DNA of 64,000 nucleotides from an uncultured Dialister sp. (GTDB taxonomy: Bacteria > Bacillota > Negativicutes > Veillonellales > Dialisteraceae): contig OMVW01000007.1 in the NCBI GenBank assembly GCA_900314595.1, positions 1 through 64,000 on the forward strand, written 5' to 3'. A model generated the notes under the pieces. The model worked only from the letters and a program-made list of their open reading frames with translations. It did no database searches and was not told the DNA's origin. The position numbers were made by a program, and so were the translations under genes. Shown here piece after piece: positions 43,890 to 53,182 of the stretch. Positions within the stretch are counted from its first letter, which is position 1. Every line of letters starts with the position of its first letter.

Positions 43890-43933
43890 TTCGGTTATTT
43901 CCCTTATGTGATGGATGAAACGGAGGCGGAGTC

Positions 43934-46900
43934 ATGCCGACGAATGTGAAGGAAAATGGTTTGGAATCATTGATTGTCCAGAGTCTGGTGAATGACTGTC
44001 ACTATGAGCAGGGGACGAATCAGGACTATAACGTGGTCTATGCCATTGATGAGGAAAGGCTTTTCCGTTTTTTGCGGACTACACAGAAAGAGAAGATGGA
44101 AGCCCTTCATATCCTGGATAATCCACTGGAGAAGGACCGCTTCCTGAAGCAGCTGGATAGAAAGCTGAAGACGGACGGTGTGATTTCCATCCTGCGGAAA
44201 GGAATGAAGTACAAGCATCTGACGTTGGAAATGTTCTATGTCCGCCCTTCTGCGGAAAATCCCAAAGCGGCAGAGTTTTATAGAAAAAACATATTCAGCG
44301 TGACTAGACAGCTGCAGTATTCGAAAGAGAATGCCCGTCTGGCGCTGGATGTGGCTCTTTTCCTGAATGGCCTTCCCATCATCACTATGGAACTAAAGAA
44401 TCAGTTGACCTGCCAGAATTATAAGGATGCGATTCATCAGTACAGGATGGACCGGTCGCCGAAGGAAAAACTTTTTGCCTTCAAGCGCTGCATGGTTCAT
44501 TTTGCTGTAGATGACAATGAAATATGGATGTGCACGCAGCTTAGGGGAGAAAAGTCCTGGTTCCTGCCATTTAACAAAGGCTATCACGATGGGGCAGGAA
44601 ATCCGCCGAATCCGGAGGGATTGAAAACTGATTATCTGTGGAAGGACATCCTGACGAAAGATGAGCTTTCCAATATTATTGAAAACTATGCCCAGGTTAT
44701 TGCAGAAAAAGATGAAGATACCGGAAAAACAACCTATAAGCAGATTTTCCCACGGTACCATCAGTTAAAGGTGGTTATTTCCCTTCTGGCTGATGCAAAG
44801 CGGGATGGGGTGGGGCACAGATACCTTATACAACATTCAGCGGGTTCCGGGAAATCGAATTCCATTGCCTGGCTTGCTCATCAGCTGGTAACTTTAAAGG
44901 ATAATAAAAATCTGCCCATTTTTGATACGGTGATTGTTGTAACGGACCGCATCAATCTGGATAAGCAGATCAAGAATACGATTCGCCAGTTTATGCAGGT
45001 TTCCTCTACGGTGGGGTGGGCGAAAAGCAGCGGTGAGCTTCGAAAGCTTCTTGAAGACGGTAAAAAAGTCATTATCACTATCGTTCATAAATTTCAGTTT
45101 ATTCTGGAAGATATTTCCGATACCTATAGGAATCGTCATTTTGCCATCCTGATTGATGAGGCTCATTCCAGTCAGAATGGAAGCCTGGCTGCCAAGATGA
45201 ATCTGGTATTGTCCGGTTCTATACTTGATGATGAGGATGATCTGGAAGATAAGATCAATACCATTATTGAAGGCCGCAGAATGGTAAAAAATGCAAGTTA
45301 CTTCGCCTTTACCGCTACCCCAAAGAATAAAACGCTGGAAATGTTTGGGAAAAAAGTGAGTGAACCGGATGGGACAGTCCATTTCGAGCCTCATTACATT
45401 TATACGATGCGGCAGGCTATAGAAGAAGGATTTATCCTGGATGTGCTGCAATACTATACGCCGGTAAAAAGTTATTACAAACTGGCGAAGACGGTTGCGG
45501 ATGACCCTGAATTTGACAAGAAAAAAGCCCAGGCCATTCTCCATTATTATGTAGAGTCTAATGAGTATGCCATCCATGAAAAAGCAGCCATCATGGTCGA
45601 GCATTTTCTTTCCCAGGTAATCGGGCATGCTAAAATTGGCGGCCAGGCGCGAGCTATGGTCATCGCAAGCAGTATCCGGCGGGCAGTGACTTATTATCAT
45701 GCGATTTCCGAATTACTTAAAGAACATCATAGTCCTTATAAGGCAATCATAGCATTCTCCGGGACAACAAGAGATGGCGGTCGTGATGTATCCGAAGCAG
45801 ATTTAAATGGTTTCCCCAGCGGAAGTATAGAGAAAATGTTCAAGCATGATCCTTACAGGATTCTGGTGGCAGCCAATAAATTCCAGACCGGATTTGATGA
45901 ACCTCTTCTTCATACCATGTATGTGGACAAGGGACTTTCAGATATTAAGGCAGTCCAGACGTTATCGCGTCTCAACAGGAGCTGTCCGGGGAAAAAGGAT
46001 ACTTTTATTCTGGATTTTGTAAATGATCCGGAAATAATCAGGCAGGCTTTTAATCGATATTACAAAACTACTATCCTATCAGGTGAAACTGATGTCAATA
46101 AACTGAATGACCTGATGGATACCATGGAATCTATTCAGGTCTATACCAGTGAAGATGTCAATCGATTTGTGGAATTATATCTGAATGATGTGCCAAGAGA
46201 ACAGCTGGATCCTATATTAGATCATTGTACGGATGTGTATAAAGGGTTGATTATGGAGGAGCAGATTGAATTCAAGAGTACTGCAAAAGCTTTCGTTAGA
46301 ACGTATAATTTCCTTGCGTCCATTCTTCCCTATGGCTCATCAGCATGGGAAAAGCTTTCCATATTTCTCAAGCTCCTTCTGCCAAAACTGCCTTCACCAA
46401 GAGGTGAAGATGGTACGATCGATCTACTTCAGGATGTAGATCTGGAAAGTTATCGGGCAGAAGCGAAAGAGACCATGCGCATTCAGCTTGATAACGAAAA
46501 TGGAAGGATTGATCCTATTCCGGTTGGAACAGACGTGGGGATAGATGTGCCGGAAATGGATACGCTGACCCATATTCTTGATGAATTCCATGAACGTTTC
46601 GGTAATATTGCCTGGACTGATGAGGATAAGATTAAAAAGCAGATTGCCGAACTGCCTGAAATCGTTAAAAAGGATAAGCGATATCAGAATGCAATGAAGT
46701 ATTCCGATGCGCAGAATGCCAAGGATGAAAGTGACAGAGCTACAAATGAGGCCATTCTTTCTTCCATGAACAGTGGAATCGAACTGTACCGTGAAGTTCA
46801 GAATAACGAATCTCTCAGGAATTGGATTCTTAAAATGGTTTTTGATATGACTTATAAAAAAGAATCAGAGCATGTGCAGGAATATCCAACTCCCGAAGGA

Positions 46901-46945
46901 AAATCAAAACTGAAAGCTGCTGATGCTCCTTCAGAGTACCGATGA
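43934..46945 (+). CDS. hsdR: Type I restriction enzyme subunit HsdR
   Basis: A 1003-residue motor/nuclease. The N-terminal PD-(D/E)xK domain has ALDVALFLNGLPI then ITMELKNQ (Glu-x-Lys). The SF2 translocase follows: Walker A QHSAGSGKSNS, DEAH in ILIDEAHSSQNG, FAFTATPKNK (motif III) and TLSRLNRSCPGK (motif VI). A helical C-terminal domain binds HsdM. It is full-length. Foreign DNA lacking HsdM methylation is translocated and cut. The ATG is 44 bp after hsdS. Confidence 0.95.
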   Translation: MPTNVKENGLESLIVQSLVNDCHYEQGTNQDYNVVYAIDEERLFRFLRTTQKEKMEALHILDNPLEKDRFLKQLDRKLKTDGVISILRKGMKYKHLTLEMFYVRPSAENPKAAEFYRKNIFSVTRQLQYSKENARLALDVALFLNGLPIITMELKNQLTCQNYKDAIHQYRMDRSPKEKLFAFKRCMVHFAVDDNEIWMCTQLRGEKSWFLPFNKGYHDGAGNPPNPEGLKTDYLWKDILTKDELSNIIENYAQVIAEKDEDTGKTTYKQIFPRYHQLKVVISLLADAKRDGVGHRYLIQHSAGSGKSNSIAWLAHQLVTLKDNKNLPIFDTVIVVTDRINLDKQIKNTIRQFMQVSSTVGWAKSSGELRKLLEDGKKVIITIVHKFQFILEDISDTYRNRHFAILIDEAHSSQNGSLAAKMNLVLSGSILDDEDDLEDKINTIIEGRRMVKNASYFAFTATPKNKTLEMFGKKVSEPDGTVHFEPHYIYTMRQAIEEGFILDVLQYYTPVKSYYKLAKTVADDPEFDKKKAQAILHYYVESNEYAIHEKAAIMVEHFLSQVIGHAKIGGQARAMVIASSIRRAVTYYHAISELLKEHHSPYKAIIAFSGTTRDGGRDVSEADLNGFPSGSIEKMFKHDPYRILVAANKFQTGFDEPLLHTMYVDKGLSDIKAVQTLSRLNRSCPGKKDTFILDFVNDPEIIRQAFNRYYKTTILSGETDVNKLNDLMDTMESIQVYTSEDVNRFVELYLNDVPREQLDPILDHCTDVYKGLIMEEQIEFKSTAKAFVRTYNFLASILPYGSSAWEKLSIFLKLLLPKLPSPRGEDGTIDLLQDVDLESYRAEAKETMRIQLDNENGRIDPIPVGTDVGIDVPEMDTLTHILDEFHERFGNIAWTDEDKIKKQIAELPEIVKKDKRYQNAMKYSDAQNAKDESDRATNEAILSSMNSGIELYREVQNNESLRNWILKMVFDMTYKKESEHVQEYPTPEGKSKLKAADAPSEYR

Positions 46946-46974
46946 ATCAATCTATTTTGTCCATATAATAATAT

Positions 46975-47006
46975 GGGTCCCGACCTCTTCTGGCTCGGGA
47001 CCTTTT
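46975..47006 (+). terminator. Terminator of the hsd operon
   Basis: GGTCCCGA (46975-) / TCGGGACC with TTTT; marks the right edge of the accessory island. Confidence 0.75.
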
Positions 47007-47119
47007 GAATTTGTGGAAATAATATTATTGTCCAGTTAAATATTTCCATTCGTCCATCTGACGCGAATCCTCCGATAACTGTTAATTTTAAATAAATAGA
47101 CAAAAAGTCAAAATTTATA

Positions 47120-47158
47120 TTAGCACTCACTTGACATGAGTGCTAATTGTGATATAAT
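47120..47158 (+). promoter_or_regulatory. CIRCE operator overlapping the hsp20 promoter
   Basis: TTAGCACTC (47120-47128), nine bases, GAGTGCTAA (47138-47146): a perfect CIRCE inverted repeat, bound by HrcA. TTGACA (47131-47136) lies in its spacer and TATAAT at 47153-47158 (16-bp spacing), so HrcA would block polymerase directly. Confidence 0.95.
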
Positions 47159-47218
47159 GATAATCGTAAGGAAGATAAGACTTCCAAAGAAAATGAATTT
47201 TGAAAAGAGGTACTATAT

Positions 47219-47638
47219 ATGAGAAGCTTGATTCCATTTGAAGGACTTTTTGGTGATACTGTACTGGACGATTTCTTTAACAATGCCCCTGTCGGCTACC
47301 AGGAATACAAAGGCCTGCCGAAGGTGGATATCGAGGATTTCAAGGATCGTTATGAAGTGACCTGCGATATGCCGGGGTTCAAGAAGGACGAGGTCCATGT
47401 AACCTATGAAAACGGCGTCCTTTCCATTTCCGCAAAGAAATCCACGGAAGATGATGGAAAAGAACACAATTATATCCGCCGCGAAAGAATGACCACCACC
47501 TTCCAGCGCCAGTTCGCTGTGAAAGATATCGAAGAAACTGAGATTTCCGCAGCCCTCAATGATGGTGTCCTCACCATTAAACTGCCGAAGAAGGATCTCA
47601 CCATTCAGAAAGCCGCTCATCACATCGAGATCGGCTGA
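47219..47638 (+). CDS. hsp20: Hsp20-family small heat shock protein
   Basis: A 139-residue alpha-crystallin domain protein. LPKVDIEDFKDRYEVTCDMPGF starts the domain (outline), and ALNDGVLTIKLPK holds the conserved GVLxIxxPK loop. A short C-terminal tail ends IEIG, an I-x-I type motif for oligomers. An ATP-independent holdase. Its own CIRCE operator puts it under HrcA control. AAGAGG precedes the ATG. Confidence 0.93.
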   Translation: MRSLIPFEGLFGDTVLDDFFNNAPVGYQEYKGLPKVDIEDFKDRYEVTCDMPGFKKDEVHVTYENGVLSISAKKSTEDDGKEHNYIRRERMTTTFQRQFAVKDIEETEISAALNDGVLTIKLPKKDLTIQKAAHHIEIG

Positions 47639-47751
47639 ATCCATGGGTTTTCCCATGTTCATCTGATACCCTCTCCCCTCGGGCGGCCCTGCCGCCCACG
47701 ACAATCAGTCTTAATGACTTGATCCATACATAAATTTCCTTCCTGAACGAA

Positions 47752-47774
47752 AGCCCTGCGAAAGCAGGGTTTTC
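47752..47774 (+). terminator. Terminator of hsp20
   Basis: CCCTGC (47754-47759), GAAA tetraloop, GCAGGG, TTTT. Confidence 0.7.
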
Positions 47775-47823
47775 GTTGTTTTCTGTGATAAAATAAGGAA
47801 AGAGAGGATGAACGGAGGTCATT

Positions 47824-48510
47824 ATGAAAAAAGCACTGGTTATTACCCTTCTGGCAGCAGCCCTTACCATTCCGCCGGCTGCGCCTTCCTATACCGTAGA
47901 GGCCTTTGGCGGATCATCCATTCTCGGCAGTATTTTCAAAAAAGCCATCAGCCATTCCAGGAAAAGCAGCTCCGGCAGTTCCGCAGGAAGGCAAACGACC
48001 ACTTCCGGCAGCAAAAAGCAGAAATATAAAAATGCTATGGGCGCCCTGGAAAATCTCCAGTGGGTAGGCGTGACGAAAAGCTCCGGCGGGGAAACTTATT
48101 TCGACCAGGATACCATGAATGACCGGATGGTGAATGGGGAGCGGAGAGTCACGGCCACCATGAAAAATGAATTTACAAAGGCCGGGGCAAAGGCAGTTGC
48201 AAAAGATTCAGACGAGGAACTGGATGACGATGATGTGTCCTACAGCCTTTATCTGGTGGATTTTGGTGAAAAAGACTGCTTCGTGGCCAGCCATGTGACC
48301 TATTATGATAAAAAAGGAAAGAAACTGATCGACCGCAAAGCCGGAGAAGCCTATGTGGACGTGACCAGCATGGATTACGGCAAACCCTATACAGAGGGAA
48401 GCGTCGTGAAAACCATGAAGGAACGGGTCTTCACCTATGCGGACCGGGTGAAGTCCGAAGAAGAACAGCATGCGAAGGAGCAGGCCGAGGCAGACGGAGT
48501 GAAGCAGTAA
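47824..48510 (+). CDS. Secreted protein, surface-adhesin E-like
   Basis: A 228-residue protein with a Sec signal (MKKALVITLLAAALTIPP, cleavage near residue 27), a Ser/Lys-rich linker, and a C-terminal domain beginning LQWVGVTKSSGGETYFDQDT. The W-V-G..YFD pattern followed by an acidic loop and YSLYLVDFGEKDCF resembles the adhesin E fold seen in small secreted proteins of Negativicutes. GGAGG precedes the ATG. Family match is by pattern only. Related in style to 50101-50583. Confidence 0.55.
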   Translation: MKKALVITLLAAALTIPPAAPSYTVEAFGGSSILGSIFKKAISHSRKSSSGSSAGRQTTTSGSKKQKYKNAMGALENLQWVGVTKSSGGETYFDQDTMNDRMVNGERRVTATMKNEFTKAGAKAVAKDSDEELDDDDVSYSLYLVDFGEKDCFVASHVTYYDKKGKKLIDRKAGEAYVDVTSMDYGKPYTEGSVVKTMKERVFTYADRVKSEEEQHAKEQAEADGVKQ

Positions 48511-48980
48511 TTTTCGTTCTGAGAAACATGGGCATGTAAGGCGTATGACAATAAAAGGGGAAAGGAAAAAGAGATAAGGGAAAAGGGAAGGTGCGGCGCA
48601 AATTCATAGGCGCCGCATTTTATATTGGGGAAATATGGTGCGAATGACTTTTGAATCGGGGGTGTCGGGATTCTCGGGATTTTCGGGAAGGTGGCGGCCT
48701 GATGGCCGCAGAGTATTTATGGGGGATGTAAACAGACGAGTGTGAAATACCCGTACACGTCGAAAAGTTCAAGGCTCCCCGGGTCTGGGGAGCTGGGCGA
48801 AGCGGACTGAGGGGTCGTACTACCGGTCAAGGTCGAAAATGAAGGAAATCGCAAAAGCGTCAAGTTTCACGGGGAAATGAATGCGGGAGAAGGGAGCAGC
48901 ATTTCCTTTTGCAGGTACTGACCGGGCTCTTTCCCGGTGGCACAATGTAGAAAGAGTTCTATTTCTAAAAAGGGGGAAAT
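48511..48980. repeat. Two word-array/hairpin elements and an ERIC-like repeat
   Basis: 48555-48625: AAGGGAA-type heptads, GGGAAGGTG, hairpin GCGGCGC/GGCGCCGC with TTTT. 48653-48740: TCGGGATTC nonamers, GGGAAGGTG, GCGGCC/GGCCGC hairpin, TATTTATGGGGGATG tail. 48770-48832: ERIC-like palindrome (GGCTCCCCGGGTCTGGGGAG). No gene. Confidence 0.7.
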
Positions 48981-49937
48981 ATGCTGCATTTCAAACGTCT
49001 TGCCATAGGAGCTTCGCTTCTCCTGGCTTTTTCACTTCTGCCTGCTTCCGGTGAGGCGACCAACATTCATCTTCTCATGCAGCGGCAGACCATGGAGGCT
49101 TCGATGGATCCCGGAGGTTTCAAATGACCTTTTCTGGGGAGAAACGCTGGAAGAGGTAAAAAGCAGGTATCCGGTCTCCTTTATCGGTTATAATCCTGGA
49201 GACGCTGAATACGGGATCGATATGAGGAAGGCTTCGGGGTGGAAGTTTAAAGGACTTCAATTGGCAATCGCTTTTTTAAGACTGATCAATTGGCATGTGT
49301 CATCATTAGCTCTACCACTTCTCCGGAAGAATTAAGAAAGTCTTTTGAAAAGATCTATGGCAGGCCCTATATCACCGAAGAGGGGGAAAAATACTGGATT
49401 GGTCCCAGGACCTGGATCCATATCACCCCGGAACATAGGAAATCATTTTCTTCCCTGAAGAGCAGCATTGTCTTTGAATCCATATCCCTGATCGGGGGAT
49501 GCCGGGAAATTCCCGAAAAAGAGGATCCCCGGGGCTTTGACGATCTCCGCTGGGGAGAATCGCCTGAAGAAGTAAAGGCGAAACATCCGCTGCAGTCAGT
49601 CACCCATAAAAAGGGATGGGACCAGTATATTTTCACCATTCCGGACGTAAAGAACGCTTTATTCCTGAAAGGCCGCGCATTCGGGGCCCTGAAATTCCGG
49701 GATGGAAAACTGGGGTATGTGGAAATCCTGCGGGAGGAAAGCACGCTCGAACTCATTGCGGAAATGAAGAAACAGTATGGCCCGCCGGCCCATAGGGATA
49801 AAGATTTCTACCTCTGGCAGGGACCTTACACCCTGATTTACATCTGCCCCTCCCGCATTCAGGAACTGCCCGCCGTCAAGTCAAGAATCCTCCTCGTCCC
49901 CAAGACAATCGGTTCCGTCTGGAAACTGCCGGAATGA
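48981..49937 (+). pseudogene. Secreted two-repeat protein broken by two frameshifts
   Basis: ATG 48981 behind AGGGGG opens a signal peptide (ASLLLAFSLLPASGEA). The frame stops at 49127, but the protein clearly continues: an extra A near 49121 shifts into DPGGF|NDLFWGETLEEVKSRYP, and a missing T near 49261 returns to the first frame at GNRFFKTDQLACV, running to 49937. The repaired product is about 318 residues, with an internal duplication: NDLFWGETLEEVKSRYP against DDLRWGESPEEVKAKHP. Either a recent pseudogene, a phase-variable gene or two sequencing errors. Function unknown. Confidence 0.75.
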
Positions 49938-50100
49938 ATACCCAATCTTCCGCCAGCTTCCCATCTAAAAACTAAATGCTAATGGCTAACCGCTAAGCAA
50001 TAAAAACTAACCACTAACCACTAAAATCCATTTGTCATTCCTCATTTTTCTAAGGTATAATAAAACCATGAATTGACTGTTGTTCAAAAGGAGGAACCTT

Positions 50101-50583
50101 ATGTTTAAGAAAATAGCTGCCGCAGCTCTCCTTGCTGCCGCTCTTCCCTGCATGGCCATGGCTGCCAAACCGGTAACTTCGGAAAAAATGCTCAATGATT
50201 ATGACCGGTTCTATGTAGTTTATGTGGATGATGATGAACGGATTTATGCGGACAATGATACGATCGAGAGAGATCCGGCCTCTGCCGGCATGCTTCCCAT
50301 CATCCGCGCCACCCTCTATGCGGAAGTATATAAAGACCCGCTGACCTATCCGGACTACGGCAATTACAATATGGTGGACCATATACTCCAGCTCGACTGC
50401 GCCGTAGGCGCAGACCAGTTCGGGCAGGATATCAAGTACAAAATCCTGAACAAAGTCGTAGGCGCCTATACGCCCGATGGCAAACCTCTCGCCTATAATG
50501 GAAATCACAAAGACACCGCCGACGAAGCAGAAGAAATCTACATGTCCCTCTACCGGGTTTCCAAAGGCGGCACCGGCTGGTAA
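50101..50583 (+). CDS. Small secreted protein, surface-adhesin E-like
   Basis: A 160-residue protein with a clear Sec signal (MFKKIAAAALLAAALPCMAMA). The mature part, FYVVYVDDDERIYADNDTIE and ATLYAEVYKDPLTYPDYGNY, has the conserved Asp-rich strand/loop of adhesin E-like periplasmic proteins. The frame is open from 50080, but GGAGG at 50090-50094 fixes ATG 50101. A 62-bp repeat array starts about 30 bp after the stop, before any terminator. Heptads (ACTAACC type) lie upstream at 49965-50022. Confidence 0.6.
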   Translation: MFKKIAAAALLAAALPCMAMAAKPVTSEKMLNDYDRFYVVYVDDDERIYADNDTIERDPASAGMLPIIRATLYAEVYKDPLTYPDYGNYNMVDHILQLDCAVGADQFGQDIKYKILNKVVGAYTPDGKPLAYNGNHKDTADEAEEIYMSLYRVSKGGTGW

Positions 50584-50611
50584 AAAGCCCTCGGGCGAAT
50601 CACTGAAACCT

Positions 50612-51110
50612 GCCCGCACAAGTGCTTCTCAAGTCCAAGTCGTCCCGGCAGGCCAAACGAATACCCAAAAGCCGCTCGCACAAGTGCCTCTGAGGTTCAA
50701 GTCGGTCCGGCAGGCCACACGAATACCAGAAAGCCGCCCGCACAAGTGCCTCTAAACCTCAAGTCGGAAGGGCAGGCCATACGAATACCAGAAAACCGCC
50801 CGCACAAGTGCCTCTCAAGTCCAAGTCGAAAAGGCAAGCCAAACGAATACCTAAAAGCTGCCCGCACGAGTGCCTCTAAACCTCAAGTCGAACAGGCAGG
50901 CCAAACGAATACCAGAAAGCCGCTCGCACGAGTGCCTCTGCGGTTCAAGTCGAAGAGAAGGGCCAAACGAATACGAAAAAGCCGCTCGCACGAGTGCCTC
51001 TAAACCTCAAGTCGGAAGGGCGGGCCAGACGAATACGAAAAAGCCGCCCGCACCAAAGCCTCTAACCTTCAAGTCGAAAAGAGAGGCAGCCCAACTATAT
51101 CTTGTTTCAA
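50612..51110. repeat. 62-bp tandem repeat, eight units
   Basis: The marker GCAC recurs at 50616, 50678, 50740, 50802, 50864, 50926, 50988 and 51050: exactly 62 bp each. Units hold CGCACAAGTGCCTCT, TTCAAGTCG, and GGCCAAACGAATACC with variable bases between. 62 is not a multiple of three, so it is not a protein repeat even though short ORFs pass through. It lies in the 3' untranslated part of the preceding gene, before a terminator at 51175. Confidence 0.9.
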
Positions 51111-51174
51111 AAACTGTTCGCATTCTACGAGAAAAAGTATTATAATAAAGGAACAGAAAAATAATTGAGCGATG

Positions 51175-51213
51175 GAGCCAATCCCCTTTGAAAGGGGTAT
51201 TGGCTCTTTTTTT
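51175..51213 (+). terminator. Strong terminator after the 62-bp array
   Basis: AGCCAATCCCCTTT and AAAGGGGTATTGGCT form a long stem followed by seven T. It would end transcripts reading through the array. Confidence 0.85.
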
Positions 51214-51255
51214 ATTTTTTACGGGATTTTTCGTGACTTCAGGGGGATAGTGCTT

Positions 51256-52329
51256 ATGCAGCTTTATATAGCAGGAGGATGCGGCGATGAAGGCAGGAAC
51301 TGCTTCTACGTGGAAGGGGACCGTCATGCTTTTATTGTCGATGCCGGTACCTCCACCGATGGGCAGGACCGGCTGCCGGACCTGACTCCTGAGCAGATCC
51401 GCCGGGCGGAGTACCTTTTCATCACCCATTCCCACAGGGATCATACCGGTGCTCTTGAATATGTCATTACCCATGGTTTTGACGGGCCTGTGCTCATGAG
51501 CAACCAGACCTACCGTCAGCTTGTTTATAAACCTGAAAATACAATGATTCTCGATTCCACCGCACCGGAACTGGAGCTGGAACCGGGCTTTTCCCTGCAC
51601 TGGGGGCGCACGGGCCATTGTGCCGGGGCCGTATGGTACCAGATTTTTGTGGAAGGACGGACCCTTTTCTTTTCCGGTGATTACCGGGAGAATGATACAT
51701 TCTACCGTTGCGACCGGGTGCGGAACCTGGAAGCGGATATGGCAGTCATCGATGCAGCGTACAGCCTGAAAGAAAGGGGAGCTGACCTTCGCAGGAAAGT
51801 GGCGGAAACAGCAAAGGGGCTTCTCGGGGAGGACTGCTCCCTTCTCATGCCCGTGCCCCATTTTGGCCGCGGCCTTTCCATGGGCTACTATTTCTACCAG
51901 CTTTTCGGTGAAAACCATCCGGTCTATATGGATGATAAAATATACGACAACTGGGAGAAACTGGGCCATCGCAAATATTTCGTCCATGAAGAAATCACGG
52001 AGCTCCCTTATTCCATCTTCCACCGGTGGGACAAAAAGACCGTGGAAAAAGGAAATATTTATTTCCTGGCCGATGCCCAGCTTGTCCGGGCATCCAGCAG
52101 GAAGCTCATTGAAACTCACAAAGACCTCTCCGTGCTTCTGACCGGAAGCATTCACGGCTACGGCCGGGCAAAAGGGTTTTATGATTCGGGCCGCGCGAAG
52201 TTTGCTCTCTGGCCCAATCATCTCACCTGGCAGGAAATGGAAGACCTCCGTCTCAGGAATCACTTTTCCCGGGTCCTGCCCTTCCATAACCGCCAGGTCA
52301 AACCGGAGTCGGATCTAGTGATTTTCTGA
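51256..52329 (+). CDS. Metallo-beta-lactamase-fold hydrolase
   Basis: A 357-residue soluble MBL-fold protein. FITHSHRDHTGAL gives the HxHxDH metal site (His58, His60, Asp62, His63); GRTGHCAGAVWY and FSGDYREND supply further ligands. The C-terminal half (SGRGL-like HFGRGLSMGYYFYQLF, LTGSIHGYGRAKGF) recalls beta-CASP-type RNA-processing or artemis-like hydrolases, so a nuclease is one option. ATG 51256 fits the MQLYIAGGCGDEGRN start better than the upstream in-frame 51172, which lies in the terminator. Ribosome site is weak (GGGGGATAG). Confidence 0.75.
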   Translation: MQLYIAGGCGDEGRNCFYVEGDRHAFIVDAGTSTDGQDRLPDLTPEQIRRAEYLFITHSHRDHTGALEYVITHGFDGPVLMSNQTYRQLVYKPENTMILDSTAPELELEPGFSLHWGRTGHCAGAVWYQIFVEGRTLFFSGDYRENDTFYRCDRVRNLEADMAVIDAAYSLKERGADLRRKVAETAKGLLGEDCSLLMPVPHFGRGLSMGYYFYQLFGENHPVYMDDKIYDNWEKLGHRKYFVHEEITELPYSIFHRWDKKTVEKGNIYFLADAQLVRASSRKLIETHKDLSVLLTGSIHGYGRAKGFYDSGRAKFALWPNHLTWQEMEDLRLRNHFSRVLPFHNRQVKPESDLVIF

Positions 52330-52692
52330 GAGATCACGTTTCAGACGTTTTTTAGCTTTATGTGGTTTGGCTTTTGAACCGGGGCTGCCGGGGGTCCCGG
52401 GAATCTCGGGGCTATCGGGAAGGTGGCGCCCTTCAGGCGCAGAGATATATTTTACTTTTGGCTCTCATTTCCGGTAAGAATAAAGAAATCCGCTTCTGAT
52501 TTTGAGGCGGACTTCTTTCATTGTTTGCTATGAATCACTGATGGATGACGACCAGATTTAAAATGCCGGCCGTCTCATCCTATTGGTTCATTTTAATTCA
52601 ATCAAAATTTTCAGAAGTCTCTCTTTTTATGAATATGATATAATATATAAGGAAATGATTCCCCGAATTTGATTCTGAAAGGTGGGGGTTAT
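52330..52692 (+). repeat. Word-array/hairpin element after the MBL gene
   Basis: 52373-52445: GGGGCTGCC/CGGGAATCT nonamers, TCGGGAAGGTG, GGCGCCC/AGGCGC hairpin. 52480-52520: a TCCGC/GCGGA hairpin. A TATAAT-like box lies at about 52637 before uspA. Confidence 0.6.
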
Positions 52693-53142
52693 ATGTTGAC
52701 GTACAAAAAGATTCTGGTGCCTTATGATGGATCTGAACATGCAAAGAAGGCACTGGCCCAGGCAGTGGATATTGCGGCCGCCGGAGAGAATACGCAGATT
52801 TTCATCGCCTCTGTGTGCAATATGGTTTCTGCCATGAGCAATTTCGATCAGGTATCCATTGCGGAAGGAGTCCTGACCACAAAGCTCTCGGAAGACCTGG
52901 AGGCACAGTGCAAGAGCGACCTCAAGGAAGCTGCTTCCGTCATGCCTGAAGGAATCGGACATGAAGAACTTTACGAAGTGGGTTCTCCGGGACCGGTCCT
53001 TTTGAATATGGCAGAAGAACACGGCATCGACCTCATCGTCATGGGAAGCCGGGGACTTGGACCGCTCAAGGGCATCTTCATGGGCTCCGTATCCAGCTAC
53101 CTCGTCAGCCGGGCTAAATGTCCTGTACTGATTGTGAAATAA
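52693..53142 (+). CDS. uspA: Universal stress protein, ATP-binding type
   Basis: A 149-residue UspA-domain protein. ILVPYDGSEHAKKAL opens the fold, and GSRGLGPLKGIFMGSVS gives the G-2x-G-9x-G-S motif of ATP-binding Usps. ATG 52693 is preceded by GGTGGGGG; the open frame reaches 52669. Monocistronic, with a terminator directly after. Cytosolic dimer; role general. Confidence 0.92.
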   Translation: MLTYKKILVPYDGSEHAKKALAQAVDIAAAGENTQIFIASVCNMVSAMSNFDQVSIAEGVLTTKLSEDLEAQCKSDLKEAASVMPEGIGHEELYEVGSPGPVLLNMAEEHGIDLIVMGSRGLGPLKGIFMGSVSSYLVSRAKCPVLIVK

Positions 53143-53148
53143 AGATTG

Positions 53149-53182
53149 AAGAACCGGTTGTGCATACAATCGGTTCTTTTTT
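53149..53182 (+). terminator. Terminator of uspA
   Basis: GAACCGGTTGT / ACAATCGGTTC stem with seven T, 6 bp after the stop. Confidence 0.85.

Noticed and set aside
36593..47119. Prophage or integrative element with att sites
   Set aside because: No integrase, structural phage gene, relaxase, tRNA target or flanking direct repeats were found at the island edges.
50612..51110. CRISPR array
   Set aside because: The period is regular, but conserved and variable parts are mixed through each 62-bp unit. There is no constant repeat of 23-40 bp with unique spacers and no cas gene.
50477..51145. Three overlapping 85-92-residue ORFs in the 62-bp array
   Set aside because: Same repeat read in different frames; an artefact of a period not divisible by three.
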